Shown: one piece after another, positions 27,660 to 36,294 of the stretch
How the letters are laid out: the number at the start of each line of letters is the position of its first letter
Position numbering within the stretch: the stretch's first letter is position 1
Assembly: GCA_964636985.1 (NCBI GenBank)
Contig: CAZWSX010000030.1
Coordinates: 1 to 64,000 of the forward strand
Direction of reading: 5' to 3'
DNA length: 64,000 nt
Origin: CAZWSX01 sp964636985
GTDB taxonomy: Bacteria; Planctomycetota; Planctomycetia; Pirellulales; Pirellulaceae
Program-made: the position numbers and the translations under genes
Notes under the pieces: generated by a model
What the model was told of the DNA's origin: nothing
Seen by the model: the letters and a program-made list of their open reading frames with translations, nothing else
Database searches by the model: none

Positions 27660-27794
27660 TAGAGGCTATCCGCAATCTTGTTTCGGATAGCCTCGGGACG
27701 ACCTGGACGGTCGTCGCAACGTCAAAACACCGAAGGTTTTTTGACGTTGTTCCATACGAAAATCGGCATGATGCCGATTTTCGGACAGCCTCTT
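27660..27794. repeat. Cluster of four inverted repeats with an outer pair, overlapping the exbD stop
   Basis: The gap between two ExbD genes is almost wholly palindromic: 27662-27672/27684-27694 (11 bp perfect), 27697-27703/27709-27715 (7 bp), 27718-27727/27739-27748 (10 bp), and 27757-27769/27771-27783 (13 bp, a perfect 27-nt palindrome). The outermost segments near 27660-27672 and 27782-27794 also pair with one mismatch. It resembles a REP/MITE-like element and may act as an RNA stabiliser inside the operon. Confidence 0.85.
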
Positions 27795-28269
27795 AGTCGT
27801 CCTTTTCCGTCACTCCCAAAAACAGCTTCGTCCCTTCGTCGACAGTGGCCGCCCGGGCAATCCGCTTGATCTCACGGGCGGCAATTCCTTTTTCCGCCTT
27901 GATGATGACGTTGTTCTTACCTTTTTTCACTTCGTCTTCCACGGCAGCCGCGATTAGTTGATCCTGGTCGGCGTCGGGAAACGGCTTCGACGACTTCATA
28001 TCGCCCATGTAGACCCATGGATTGGGGCCGTTTCCGGGCACAACGGTCAGAACCACGCTCTTTTCCGGATCGACAGGAACCACGTGCTTGGCGCGAGGCA
28101 TTTCAATTTCGCCGAGTGCCGTCACTAGCGACGTCACCAGAAAGAAGATGTTGAGCATGAAGACCAGGTCGATCATGGCCGTCATGTCGACGTGGGCCCC
28201 TTCGCCGCTATGCGACTTGCGGGGAACCAGGTCACCCCCGAGGCCGGAACCTAAATCGTCGTGCATCAT
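27793..28269 (-). CDS. exbD: ExbD/TolR-like biopolymer transport protein
   Basis: The 158-residue protein starts at ATG 28269 (MMHDDLGSGLGG) and has the ExbD core: DMTAMIDLVFMLNIFFLVTSL is the single span with the channel Asp near residue 29. A basic/acidic periplasmic C-terminus follows (KGKNNVIIKAEKG). It sits 24 bp after exbB and is separated from the second ExbD by the palindrome cluster. Confidence 0.9.
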   Translation of the reverse strand: MMHDDLGSGLGGDLVPRKSHSGEGAHVDMTAMIDLVFMLNIFFLVTSLVTALGEIEMPRAKHVVPVDPEKSVVLTVVPGNGPNPWVYMGDMKSSKPFPDADQDQLIAAAVEDEVKKGKNNVIIKAEKGIAAREIKRIARAATVDEGTKLFLGVTEKDD

Positions 28270-28293
28270 GGAAGCGAAAGTCCGTTGTGGCTC

Positions 28294-28926
28294 TTAGTCT
28301 TGTTCCGGCTTGACCACCTTCAGGAAGCGTACGAGCACCGGACCGAGCGATTCTTGCAGGTCGCGAAGTTGAATCGTCAAGCTCGATGCAACGTAGCCGA
28401 GCGGAATGGCCGTTCCCAGTCCCATGGCCGTGCAGATCAAGGCAACGCTGATCTCGTCGGCAATTTGAGCCGGTTCCACCTTCGCCCCGGTACCGATACG
28501 GCCGAACGCCGCCATCATACCGAGCACCGTACCCATCAGGCCCAGCAGTGGACCGTTACGAATAACGGTGATGACCCAGTTGATGCCGTTCTCAATCGGA
28601 GCCAGCACGTTTCGCTGCATCGTCTCAGCGAGTAAGTGTCTCAAGTCCGAAAGATCAAGATCGCGATTATTCACGGCTAGATTTAATAACTGCGGCAGCG
28701 CTCTCGTGTCGCCATCGCAGAGAGCGACCACCGATTCAAAGTCACCGCTTTCCAGGTAGCGTCGGACTTCGGTCCGGAATTCATGTTGCGCGGCTTCGTT
28801 GCGGAAGCGGAGCCTTCGGAGTTGCCTCCAAACAACGATCCCGCAGTAAATTCCCCAAAGACAGTTCAAAGCCAGAAAGAGGTAACAAGAGTCGCCTAGC
28901 TTCTGCGCCAGATCATTTGTGTTCAT
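28294..28926 (-). CDS. exbB: ExbB/TolQ/MotA-like proton-channel protein
   Basis: The 210-residue protein has one N-terminal span, a cytoplasmic loop (RRLRFRNEAAQHEF) and two C-terminal spans containing the family pattern GPLLGLMGTVLGMMAAF and EISVALICTAMGLGTAIPLG. ExbB forms the pentameric channel that powers outer-membrane transport with ExbD. It heads a minus-strand run: exbB, exbD, exbD with zinc ribbon, DUF1501. Confidence 0.9.
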   Translation of the reverse strand: MNTNDLAQKLGDSCYLFLALNCLWGIYCGIVVWRQLRRLRFRNEAAQHEFRTEVRRYLESGDFESVVALCDGDTRALPQLLNLAVNNRDLDLSDLRHLLAETMQRNVLAPIENGINWVITVIRNGPLLGLMGTVLGMMAAFGRIGTGAKVEPAQIADEISVALICTAMGLGTAIPLGYVASSLTIQLRDLQESLGPVLVRFLKVVKPEQD

Positions 28927-29172
28927 AGGACTCGTTCAAATTCACGGTGGATGACACGTCCCCTAGGGCTAGCATGCAAAAGGAGCGGCCAACGAGTGTC
29001 GAAAATAGCGGCGTAAAATCCACCGCAAATGACGAAACTGGAGGGCCGAAAATGCCGCGACCGGGTGGTTAGCCTTCTGCAATGCTGGATGCTGGCGACA
29101 AAAACGATTCTAAACTCGTCACCCGTGCCAACAAGCAATGGTCAAAGCTCTCCTGCCGAATTAATGCTTTCT

Positions 29173-29210
29173 TTGTACGATTGTACTCTGTCTTTATGCA
29201 ATCTTTATGC
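29173..29210 (+). promoter_or_regulatory. Stacked direct repeats upstream of the kdpE-like gene
   Basis: TTGTAC occurs at 29173-29178 and 29181-29186, and TCTTTATGC at 29191-29199 and 29202-29210. The latter pair has an 11-bp period, giving TTTATG-N5-TTTATG. OmpR-family regulators, including KdpE, bind 11-bp-spaced direct repeats, so autoregulation is a reasonable inference. Confidence 0.4.
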
Positions 29211-29250
29211 TCGACGATCGTGGTTTTCGTCACTTTGGTCGTCCCAATGA

Positions 29251-29952
29251 ATGGTAGCGGCTATGGTTATTGGCAAAGTGCGCGTGCTCGTCATTGAAGA
29301 CGACGCCCCCATTCGACAGTTCCTGCGCACCTCTCTTCTCCAGCACGACTACGACGTCACGGAGGCAACAACAGGGGCGGAGGGAATCGAACTGGCGACC
29401 CAGCAGACTCCCGATCTAGTGATTCTGGACCTCGGGTTGCCCGACATGGAGGGAATCGACGTACTTGGTCAGTTACGCCTCTGGTTGAATTCGCCGGTCA
29501 TCGCGCTGTCGGAGCGGAGTCGCGAACAGGATAAGGTCGACGCTCTCGACGCCGGCGCGGACGACTATGTGACCAAGCCCTTCGGCGTCCGCGAATTGAT
29601 GGCTCGCATGCGAGCCATCTTGCGGCGTGGGAACATCGCACCCGCAGCCAGCAAATTCACCGTCGGCGAACTAGAGGTCGACGTCGCGGCCCGCCAGGTT
29701 CGCGTCCGCGGGGAACTGGTCCACCTCACGCCGATGGAGTTTCGCCTGCTGGCATTCCTCGTGCAGCACGCAGGCAAGGTCCTCACTCATCGGGCCATGC
29801 TGGAACAGGTGTGGGGCCTCGAGTATCGAGACGAAATTCAGTACCTGCGAGTCTTCATGGCAGGCCTGCGCCGGAAGATCGAAACTAATCCTGCTCAGCC
29901 CCGTTATTTACTAACCGAACAAGGGGTTGGTTACAGACTTGCGGATGAGTAG
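29251..29952 (+). CDS. kdpE: KdpE-like OmpR-family response regulator
   Basis: The 233 residues contain a receiver domain (VLVIEDDAP near 12, phospho-acceptor in VILDLGLPD at about D60, conserved Lys in VTKPF) and a winged-helix output domain (LTPMEFRLLAFLVQHAGKVLTH, ending EQGVGYRLADE). In the KdpD-KdpE pair this controls potassium-uptake genes; no KdpD or Kdp ATPase is in the window, so it is either orphan or acts with a distant sensor. A second start at ATG 29263 is possible. Confidence 0.9.
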   Translation: MVAAMVIGKVRVLVIEDDAPIRQFLRTSLLQHDYDVTEATTGAEGIELATQQTPDLVILDLGLPDMEGIDVLGQLRLWLNSPVIALSERSREQDKVDALDAGADDYVTKPFGVRELMARMRAILRRGNIAPAASKFTVGELEVDVAARQVRVRGELVHLTPMEFRLLAFLVQHAGKVLTHRAMLEQVWGLEYRDEIQYLRVFMAGLRRKIETNPAQPRYLLTEQGVGYRLADE

Positions 29953-30036
29953 TGGAAGTGTCGTCATCAACTTCCCTGCGATAGAATCGCCAAACCTTGT
30001 CGAAAATGCTCAGCCCACACTTCTGGTGCCCCCTCC

Positions 30037-31203
30037 ATGGTGAGTTTTTTTGAAGCGATCACCAAGCGACTCGTCGAAGCTTGGAAGCTGGACGAACCGT
30101 CCGGCCGCCGAAGTTCCTTTAGCTGCCGTTGCGGACGACCGGTTTACTTCGACAACAGCTTATGTCTGGCGTGCAAGGCACCGTTAGGCTTTGAACCCGA
30201 CTCGTTGCAAGTTCGCGCGATGGCATCCGCTGATAAACCTGGCGCGTGGACTGTCGACAATAAAGAAGACCCGACCAGCACCTGGAAACGCTGCGAGAAT
30301 TTCGATTCTCCGGCGGGCTGCAACTGGCTGGTGCACACGGAGGAAGAAGAAACGCTTTGCCGGTCGTGTCGGCTCAATCAGACGATCCCAGGTCTGGACG
30401 ACCAGGATAATGCCCGTTGGTGGCGCAAAATCGAAAACGCCAAGCGGCGACTGGTCGCCCAGCTGTTGAATCTTGGTCTGCCTGTGGTCTCGAAAGTAAG
30501 CGAAGACACCGAGACCGGCGTGATGTTCGATTTTCTCCGCTCGCCGGAGAAGGGACCGCGCGTTCTCACAGGCCACGCTCAGGGATTGATTACCTTAAAC
30601 GTCGAAGAAGCGGACGACTCGATCCGAGAAAAAACGCGACACGAGATGCGGGAGCCGTATCGCACGCTCCTCGGACATTTCCGCCATGAAATCGGCCACT
30701 ACTATTGGGACCGATTGGTAGCGGGAACGCCCTGGCTGGAAAAATGCCGCGAGCTATTCGGCGACGAGAGGGAAGACTACGCCGCGGCGCTAAAACGAAA
30801 CTACGAACAAGGCCCGCCCGCCAATTGGCGGGACATGCACATCAGCTCCTATGCCTCGGTTCATCCGTGGGAAGATTGGGCCGAGAGTTGGGCTCACTAT
30901 CTTCACGTCGTCGATAGCCTCGACACGGCCCTTCGGTTTGGCCTTCGCGGAGAAGATGTGGAACAGGCCGTCGAGCCCTTCACGATCACCGACTTGTACG
31001 ACCCAAGTGCACCCGACGCCCAGCGGGTCGTCCTGCTGATCAATTCGTGGGTTCAATTGACAACCGTGCTCAACGAGCTGGCTCGCAGCATGGGGCAACA
31101 CGATTTTTACCCCTTCGTGATGTCGCGCCCCGTCCTTCGGAAGATGCACTTCATTCAAATGATTGTGAAAGAAGCACGCGGTGGAGTGTCTCTGATTGGG
31201 TAG
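30037..31203 (+). CDS. Putative zinc-binding metallopeptidase with an N-terminal zinc-ribbon region
   Basis: The 388-residue protein has a Cys-rich N-terminal region (CRCGRP, CLACKAP, then CENF and CNWL, and CRSCRLN within residues 1-120). The peptidase core has HEIGHYYW (His217, Glu218, His221) and a downstream acidic EDWAESWAHYLH stretch, matching the family annotated as a putative zinc-binding metallopeptidase (PF15887 type). No signal peptide is present, so it is likely cytoplasmic. The gene starts 84 bp after the kdpE-like stop on the same strand. Confidence 0.85.
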   Translation: MVSFFEAITKRLVEAWKLDEPSGRRSSFSCRCGRPVYFDNSLCLACKAPLGFEPDSLQVRAMASADKPGAWTVDNKEDPTSTWKRCENFDSPAGCNWLVHTEEEETLCRSCRLNQTIPGLDDQDNARWWRKIENAKRRLVAQLLNLGLPVVSKVSEDTETGVMFDFLRSPEKGPRVLTGHAQGLITLNVEEADDSIREKTRHEMREPYRTLLGHFRHEIGHYYWDRLVAGTPWLEKCRELFGDEREDYAAALKRNYEQGPPANWRDMHISSYASVHPWEDWAESWAHYLHVVDSLDTALRFGLRGEDVEQAVEPFTITDLYDPSAPDAQRVVLLINSWVQLTTVLNELARSMGQHDFYPFVMSRPVLRKMHFIQMIVKEARGGVSLIG

Positions 31204-31205
31204 AT

Positions 31206-31230
31206 CGCGACGAGCGGAAGAGTCGTCGCG
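31206..31230. terminator. Hairpin between convergent metallopeptidase and ACT genes
   Basis: CGCGACGA and TCGTCGCG (31206-31213/31223-31230) form a perfect 8-bp stem with a 9-nt loop three bases after the metallopeptidase stop; only a short T-containing run follows. Confidence 0.5.
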
Positions 31231-31266
31231 TTGTGTCAGTGCCGTGTCATTGATATTGCCATGACC

Positions 31267-31770
31267 CTAATCCTCGTCCGCTAAATCGTTCTCGGTGATC
31301 GTCACGAAGCCCTTCGATTGCAGCGTCTCCAGCGCCATCTCCGGGTTGTCCACCATCAACGCCACCACGGGGCGGCCGTGCGGTCGACTCAGCAAGGGGT
31401 AGGCCTGAACCAGGTTTACCTCGGCTTGCAGCAAAGCGGTGCAGATTTCGACCAGCGGTTGCGGCGTGTCCCCCAGTTCGACGCCGATCAAGTCGGTCTC
31501 GATGAGGGCCAGACCGGCTCGCTCCAGGATTTCGCGTCCCTGCTCGGGTTTGCTCAAAAGGAAGCGGACAAAGGCACATTCAGTCGAATCGTTGATCGAG
31601 ATGGCGACAATCTTGACCCGGCTTCCTTGGAATCGGCGGATCACTTCCAGCAGCTGGCCGACTCGGTTCTCCAAGAACACCGTGAACTGCCGCAGCGTGG
31701 GATAGTCGCGTCCACGCATCGTCGAATAGCCTGTAATTGCCCCGGCGCCCGATCCCTCTGTGCGGCTCAT
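31267..31770 (-). CDS. ACT-domain protein (regulatory subunit-like)
   Basis: ATG 31770 (MSRTEGSGAG) gives 167 residues; GAGGA lies 5 nt upstream. A tandem pair of ACT-like modules starts at LRQFTVFLENRVGQLLEVIRR and a second half at LVQAYPLLSRPHGRPVVALM. ACT domains bind amino acids and regulate metabolic enzymes such as acetolactate synthase. The protein is divergent from the dehydratase gene, sharing a 211-bp promoter region. The frame continues to 31983 without protein-like character. Confidence 0.8.
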   Translation of the reverse strand: MSRTEGSGAGAITGYSTMRGRDYPTLRQFTVFLENRVGQLLEVIRRFQGSRVKIVAISINDSTECAFVRFLLSKPEQGREILERAGLALIETDLIGVELGDTPQPLVEICTALLQAEVNLVQAYPLLSRPHGRPVVALMVDNPEMALETLQSKGFVTITENDLADED

Positions 31771-31981
31771 GAATTCCTCAGTCGACCGGCGCGTTCCCTT
31801 GCCACGCCTGTCGAAGAATTGTGGTCGAAGAAATCGATCTAGTCTTCGAGGGTGGCCTATGTTCAATCTCGGCCGAACACCCGCAAAGCCGTGTTGCAAT
31901 ATAGAATTATCGCTTTCCCCAAGCAATCGAAGTCCTTTCCATAGCTCCCTCGAATACCCCTGATTTGTCTGGATTGTCTTC

Positions 31982-33979
31982 ATGCCCGTTTCCGAGAATC
32001 TTCGCGAACTTTTCGAAACCGACGACAGCTTGCTGGCTCAAGTGACCACGAGCGCCCCTGGCCCCAAAGGCGCACTTCCGCTCACCGACGAGATTCTTCG
32101 CACCTGGTCGAGCGGCGATTTATTCGGCCTCACACAAAATGCCGGGATGGGCTGGAAGCCCGAAGACCTGCTCGGCCCGCAATACCTGGTACTCAGCACC
32201 CAAGGTGGCGTTCGTGCCCTGGACGGATCGCCCATCGCGCTCGGGTTTCACACCGGACACTGGGAGGTTGGTTTGCTGGTTCAAGCGGCCGCACGCGAAA
32301 TCAAGCGCCTCGGCGGAGTTCCTTTCGCCGCCTTCGTCTCCGACCCATGCGACGGCCGAACGCAAGGAACCACGGGCATGTTCGATAGCTTGCCCTACCG
32401 CAACGACGCGGCGGTGGTCTTTCGCCGGCTGGCGCGTTCGCTGCCCCAACGAAGCGGCATCGTGGGCGTGGCAACGTGCGACAAGGGCTTGCCCGCGATG
32501 ATGATTGCGCTGGCGGGGCTGCTCGATATCCCGTCGGCGATTGTGCCAGGCGGTGTGACGCTTCCCCCCACCGAAGGCGAAGATGCGGGCAAAGTTCAAT
32601 CGATTGGCGCCCGCTACGCCCACGGCGAGATCACGCTCGAAGAAGCCGCCGAAGCTGGCTGCGCCGCGTGCGCAACGCCCGGCGGCGGGTGCCAGTTCTT
32701 AGGAACGGCGGCCACTGCACAGGTGATCGCGGAGTCGCTCGGCTTTACCGTACCGCACGCCGCACTCGCTCCGAGCGGCCAGCCCGTTTGGCTGGACATG
32801 GCCACGCGCTCCGCCCGGGCGGTCGATCGGTTGGCCAAGAGCAAACAAACCACGCGAAGTTTTCTCACCGACGACAGCATCCACAACGCTATGGTCGTGC
32901 ACGCCGCGGTCGGTGGCTCGACGAACTTGCTGCTGCACATTCCGGCAGTCGCGTTCACTGCAGGTCTGCGTCGCCCCAACATCGAAGACTGGAACCGTAT
33001 CAATCGCGATGTACCGCGATTTGTTTCGGTGCTGCCAAACGGCCCCGTAGCGCACCCCACCGTGCGATTCTTCCTCGCCGGCGGTGTTCCCGAAGTGATG
33101 TTGCACCTGCGGGACATGGGAATGCTCAAGCTCTCGGCAAAGACCGTTTCGGGTTGCACCCTTGAAGAGCAACTCGCCTGGTGGGAGACATCAAACCGCC
33201 GCAAGATTGTTCGCCAACTCTTAAAGGATCGCGATGGGGTCGATGCCAACGAAGTGATCATTCCACCGGCCGAGGCAAAGAAGAAGGGCCTCACTAGCAC
33301 GGTATGCTTCCCGCGAGGCAACATCTGTCCCGAGGGTTCGGTGATCAAGGCGACGGCAATCGATCCGAGCGTCGTCGATGCCGACGGCGTTTATCGTAAG
33401 ACGGGCCCGGCCCGCGTTTTCACCAGCGAACGCGATGCCATCCAAGCCATCAAGTCGCATGGCCCCGAGGCCCTCAAGCCCGGCGATGTACTCGTGCTGC
33501 TCGGCCGCGGCCCGAGCGGCTCGGGAATGGAAGAGACTTATCAGATCACCTCGGCCCTCAAGTTTTTGAAATGGGGCAAAGAGGTCGCCGTGGTCACCGA
33601 CGCGCGCTTCTCCGGCGTGAGCACAGGCGCGTGCATTGGCCACGTGGGACCCGAGGCCCTCGCCGGTGGGCCAATCGGCAAGCTGCGCGACGGCGACAAG
33701 ATTCAGATCCTCATCGACCGAATCAACCTCACAGGCTCGGTCGATTTGGTTGGCGACCGCGAACGAACGTTCTCACCAGAAGAAGGAGCCAAGGTTCTGG
33801 CCGCACGTCCCGCGCGAACCGACTTAGCCGCCGACCCCCAGTTGCCTGCGGATACGCGGCTATGGGCCGCGCTTCAAAAAGTAGGCGGCGGCACCTGGGG
33901 CGGCTGCGTGTACGACGTCGATAAGATCATCGAAACGCTCGAAGCAGGACGAAAAGCGCTGGAAGCTAAGAGCGGTTAG
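31982..33979 (+). CDS. YjhG/YagF-type dehydratase (IlvD/Edd superfamily), putative D-xylonate dehydratase
   Basis: The 665-residue protein has the features of the YjhG/YagF branch, which dehydrates D-xylonate: SDPCDGRTQGT, VATCDKGLPAMM, CAACATPGGGCQFLGTAAT, and GEDAGKVQSIGARYAHGE. Three cysteines in these motifs (DPCDG, TCDKG, GGGCQF) match the iron-sulfur-binding set. A C-terminal GPSGSGMEETYQ and DARFSGVSTGACIGHVGPEA complete the family. Substrate is inferred from family resemblance; a related sugar-acid is possible. A large palindromic element follows. Confidence 0.85.
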   Translation: MPVSENLRELFETDDSLLAQVTTSAPGPKGALPLTDEILRTWSSGDLFGLTQNAGMGWKPEDLLGPQYLVLSTQGGVRALDGSPIALGFHTGHWEVGLLVQAAAREIKRLGGVPFAAFVSDPCDGRTQGTTGMFDSLPYRNDAAVVFRRLARSLPQRSGIVGVATCDKGLPAMMIALAGLLDIPSAIVPGGVTLPPTEGEDAGKVQSIGARYAHGEITLEEAAEAGCAACATPGGGCQFLGTAATAQVIAESLGFTVPHAALAPSGQPVWLDMATRSARAVDRLAKSKQTTRSFLTDDSIHNAMVVHAAVGGSTNLLLHIPAVAFTAGLRRPNIEDWNRINRDVPRFVSVLPNGPVAHPTVRFFLAGGVPEVMLHLRDMGMLKLSAKTVSGCTLEEQLAWWETSNRRKIVRQLLKDRDGVDANEVIIPPAEAKKKGLTSTVCFPRGNICPEGSVIKATAIDPSVVDADGVYRKTGPARVFTSERDAIQAIKSHGPEALKPGDVLVLLGRGPSGSGMEETYQITSALKFLKWGKEVAVVTDARFSGVSTGACIGHVGPEALAGGPIGKLRDGDKIQILIDRINLTGSVDLVGDRERTFSPEEGAKVLAARPARTDLAADPQLPADTRLWAALQKVGGGTWGGCVYDVDKIIETLEAGRKALEAKSG

Positions 33980-33994
33980 CGTGCCATTTGCATT

Positions 33995-34198
33995 AGGGCC
34001 GAAGGCCCGGAAGATCTTAGCCGGCGGCATCAGCCGCCGGTTAGATAGACCACATGCTCAGAGGCCCGAAGGTGCCGACAGAAAACGAGCGTCCCTTTTT
34101 CTGTCGGCACCTTCGGGCCTTAGGAATTTCTTGCGATCAAATAACCGGGGCCTGACGACCTGACGACCCCGGCTAAAATCTTTCGGGCCTTCGGCCCT
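33995..34198. repeat. Nested palindromic element, about 200 bp
   Basis: Outer 30-bp arms (33995-34024 and 34169-34198) are inverted with two mismatches. Within them are a perfect CCGGCGGC/GCCGCCGG hairpin, a perfect 24-bp pair (34062-34085/34097-34120, 11-nt loop) and CCGGGG/CCCCGG flanking a CCTGACGA duplication. No coding frame spans it. It looks like a composite REP/MITE-like element located 15 bp after the dehydratase stop. Confidence 0.85.
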
Positions 34199-34234
34199 GG
34201 TCTACCGCGCTCGCATTTCACCCCAAGCCCCAAG

Positions 34235-34726
34235 TCATACTTCGCTGGCGGGCTCAATAAAGCTCATATGCATCTCGCAATGCCGTAGCTGCAGCAGGTC
34301 CCATTGCTCGCGGGTGATCGGCCCAAAGGCCGGATGGGGAGCGCGCATCTCGGTAGCCTGAAGTCGCGCAATCGCCTCCCTTAGCAATTCGAGGCCTTCC
34401 TCCGGGGCGGTGTCTGGAGGGAGAAACGAGCCCCCTTCTTTGGGCAATTTGAAGCCAGCGGGCGGAGGCCGATGGAGGAACCACGGCATCAAGAACCATC
34501 GCAGGGGCCCGCGCAGAAACGTCGGCGCGCCGAACGGGATGCCGTCGATCATCCCGTTCATCACGATGGCCAGGTGCTTGTAGATTTGCCCAACCGACCA
34601 GTTCCCCAGCGTCCGCGTGGAGATCGAGGCCATCCGAGCGGCGTCGGCCAGCACCTCGTCGTACGAATCGTAATGGACCTTCCGCCGGTTCTTGACGCGG
34701 CTGGTGTTGACCGATGATGGCGTCAT
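34235..34726 (-). CDS. DUF1569 (DinB-like) protein
   Basis: The 163-residue product has the DinB-like four-helix pattern typical of DUF1569: LGNWSVGQIYKHLAIVMNGMIDG near residues 40-62 and EQWDLLQLRHCEMHMSF near the end. Histidines at the usual metal positions (HLAI, HCEMH) are present. DinB-family proteins are metal-dependent and bind small thiols in some cases; the role here is unknown. Confidence 0.85.
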   Translation of the reverse strand: MTPSSVNTSRVKNRRKVHYDSYDEVLADAARMASISTRTLGNWSVGQIYKHLAIVMNGMIDGIPFGAPTFLRGPLRWFLMPWFLHRPPPAGFKLPKEGGSFLPPDTAPEEGLELLREAIARLQATEMRAPHPAFGPITREQWDLLQLRHCEMHMSFIEPASEV

Positions 34727-34960
34727 GCAAAGCCCTCTCGTGCGGTGTCTCGCAGGGGAATAGCCGCCAGCCCACGGTGGCTCTTTGAAATGATAAGCGC
34801 GTGAAGCCGGGCTATGTTAGGATGGCGGTTTAGGGGCCCTTTCATGGGGCGCCAGCAGGGGCGACTTGGCATACAATCTTCCAGTCGCTAGTTCGGGGGA
34901 CGCTCCGTTGGGCAGTCCGTAGGATTTTGCTTGCAGGATGTTTGGTCTCTGAGGGCCACT

Positions 34961-36214
34961 ATGGCACGGTTTGTGGTTCGCTTTGGCGTGATGCGGATGG
35001 TTGGGGTATTTCACACCCGCGGCTCGGATTTCGTACCTCGCGGCACCGAGGTGATTGCGCGGACGGCTCGCGGATTGGAATCGGCCGAGGTCCTGTGCGA
35101 AGGGACCGACCACGTTCTGGCCAACATGCCCGAATCGGCCGGCGGGCAGATTCTCCGCGTGATGACCAACGATGACCACAACGAAACCTCGCACCTCCTG
35201 GCCAAGTCGGCCAAGGAATTCGAGTCCGCCAAAGCGCACGTCGATCGGTTGAAGCTGCAAATGCAGCTGGTGGATATCGAACGCCTGTTCGGCGGCGAGC
35301 GGGTGGTGCTTTATTATCTTGCCGAGGAACGAGTCGACTTCCGGGAACTCGTGAAGATTCTGGCAAGCGAGTTCCAAACCCGCATCGAGATGCGTCAAAT
35401 CGGCGTCCGCGACGAGGCCAAGCTGCTGGCCGACTACGGTGACTGCGGCAAGCCCGTTTGCTGTAATACGCACTTGAGCGAGATCCCGCCCGTCTCGATG
35501 AAGATGGCTAAGCTGCAAAAAGCGACCCTCGACCCAACCAAGATCTCGGGCCGGTGCGGACGACTGAAATGCTGCCTGCGATACGAGTACGACACCTACG
35601 AGGCGCTCCATCGCGAGTTGCCCGCGATCGGTTCGGAGCTGGTCACCAACCGGGGCCGCGCCCAAGTGATCAACCACGAAATCTTGTCTCAGCAGCTGTT
35701 GGTCACCATCGAAGACGGCCGGCGAATCTTGATTCCGCTGTCGGATGTGCTCACGGTCCTGCGCGTGGGTCCGCCCAAGCGTCCACCTCGTCCGCGCGAG
35801 AGCAAGCCCGAAGACGAGTCAGGCGAACCCCGAGTCGGCGACGATGCCAACGGTGGCGGCGATGTCGACAATAGCGGCCACCCGCCGGAGAATGGTGGTG
35901 GCGATGCGGCGGCTCCAGATCGCCGCCCCGACGACGGCCAACCGCGCGAACGGCCCGGGCGTGAAGGGCGACGCGATTCACGCCGCGATTCATCAAATCG
36001 CGATCCGGCAACTCGTGATCAAACATCGCGCGAGCGGGATCCGCGACGGCCGCAAGGCGATTTCCCACGAAGAGGCCCGCAGGGCGGCCACGACAAGGAT
36101 CGACGCGATGCCCCGAGGAACGGTCCAGATCGCCGATTTGACTCCGACGCGCCGGAAGGCAATGCTAAGGACGATCTAAAGGATGAGGGAACCGGCGAAA
36201 ACTCGCCCGAGTGA
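34961..36214 (+). CDS. ricT: PSP1-domain RicT-like protein with a long charged tail
   Basis: ATG 34961 (MARFVVRFGVMRM) gives 417 residues. The PSP1 domain (to about residue 230) contains GDCGKPVCCNTHLSEI and GRCGRLKCCLRYE, the two CX4CC groups that coordinate an iron-sulfur cluster in RicT of the Bacillus RicA-RicF-RicT complex (mRNA processing). An Arg/Asp/Pro-rich low-complexity tail of about 140 residues follows and looks disordered. No RicA or RicF homologue is in the window. The Minf_1886 gene follows 80 bp later. Confidence 0.9.
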   Translation: MARFVVRFGVMRMVGVFHTRGSDFVPRGTEVIARTARGLESAEVLCEGTDHVLANMPESAGGQILRVMTNDDHNETSHLLAKSAKEFESAKAHVDRLKLQMQLVDIERLFGGERVVLYYLAEERVDFRELVKILASEFQTRIEMRQIGVRDEAKLLADYGDCGKPVCCNTHLSEIPPVSMKMAKLQKATLDPTKISGRCGRLKCCLRYEYDTYEALHRELPAIGSELVTNRGRAQVINHEILSQQLLVTIEDGRRILIPLSDVLTVLRVGPPKRPPRPRESKPEDESGEPRVGDDANGGGDVDNSGHPPENGGGDAAAPDRRPDDGQPRERPGREGRRDSRRDSSNRDPATRDQTSRERDPRRPQGDFPRRGPQGGHDKDRRDAPRNGPDRRFDSDAPEGNAKDDLKDEGTGENSPE

Positions 36215-36294
36215 ATTCCTGAAAATTGCCGCGGTTCCACATCGATTCCAAACGGGCAGCCCACCTCGAAACGTTTCCCCGAACTGTTGTCTCC

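Noticed and set aside
33995..34198. Palindromic element as a CRISPR array or tRNA
   Set aside because: There are no regularly spaced identical repeats with unique spacers and no cloverleaf; it is an inverted-repeat structure.
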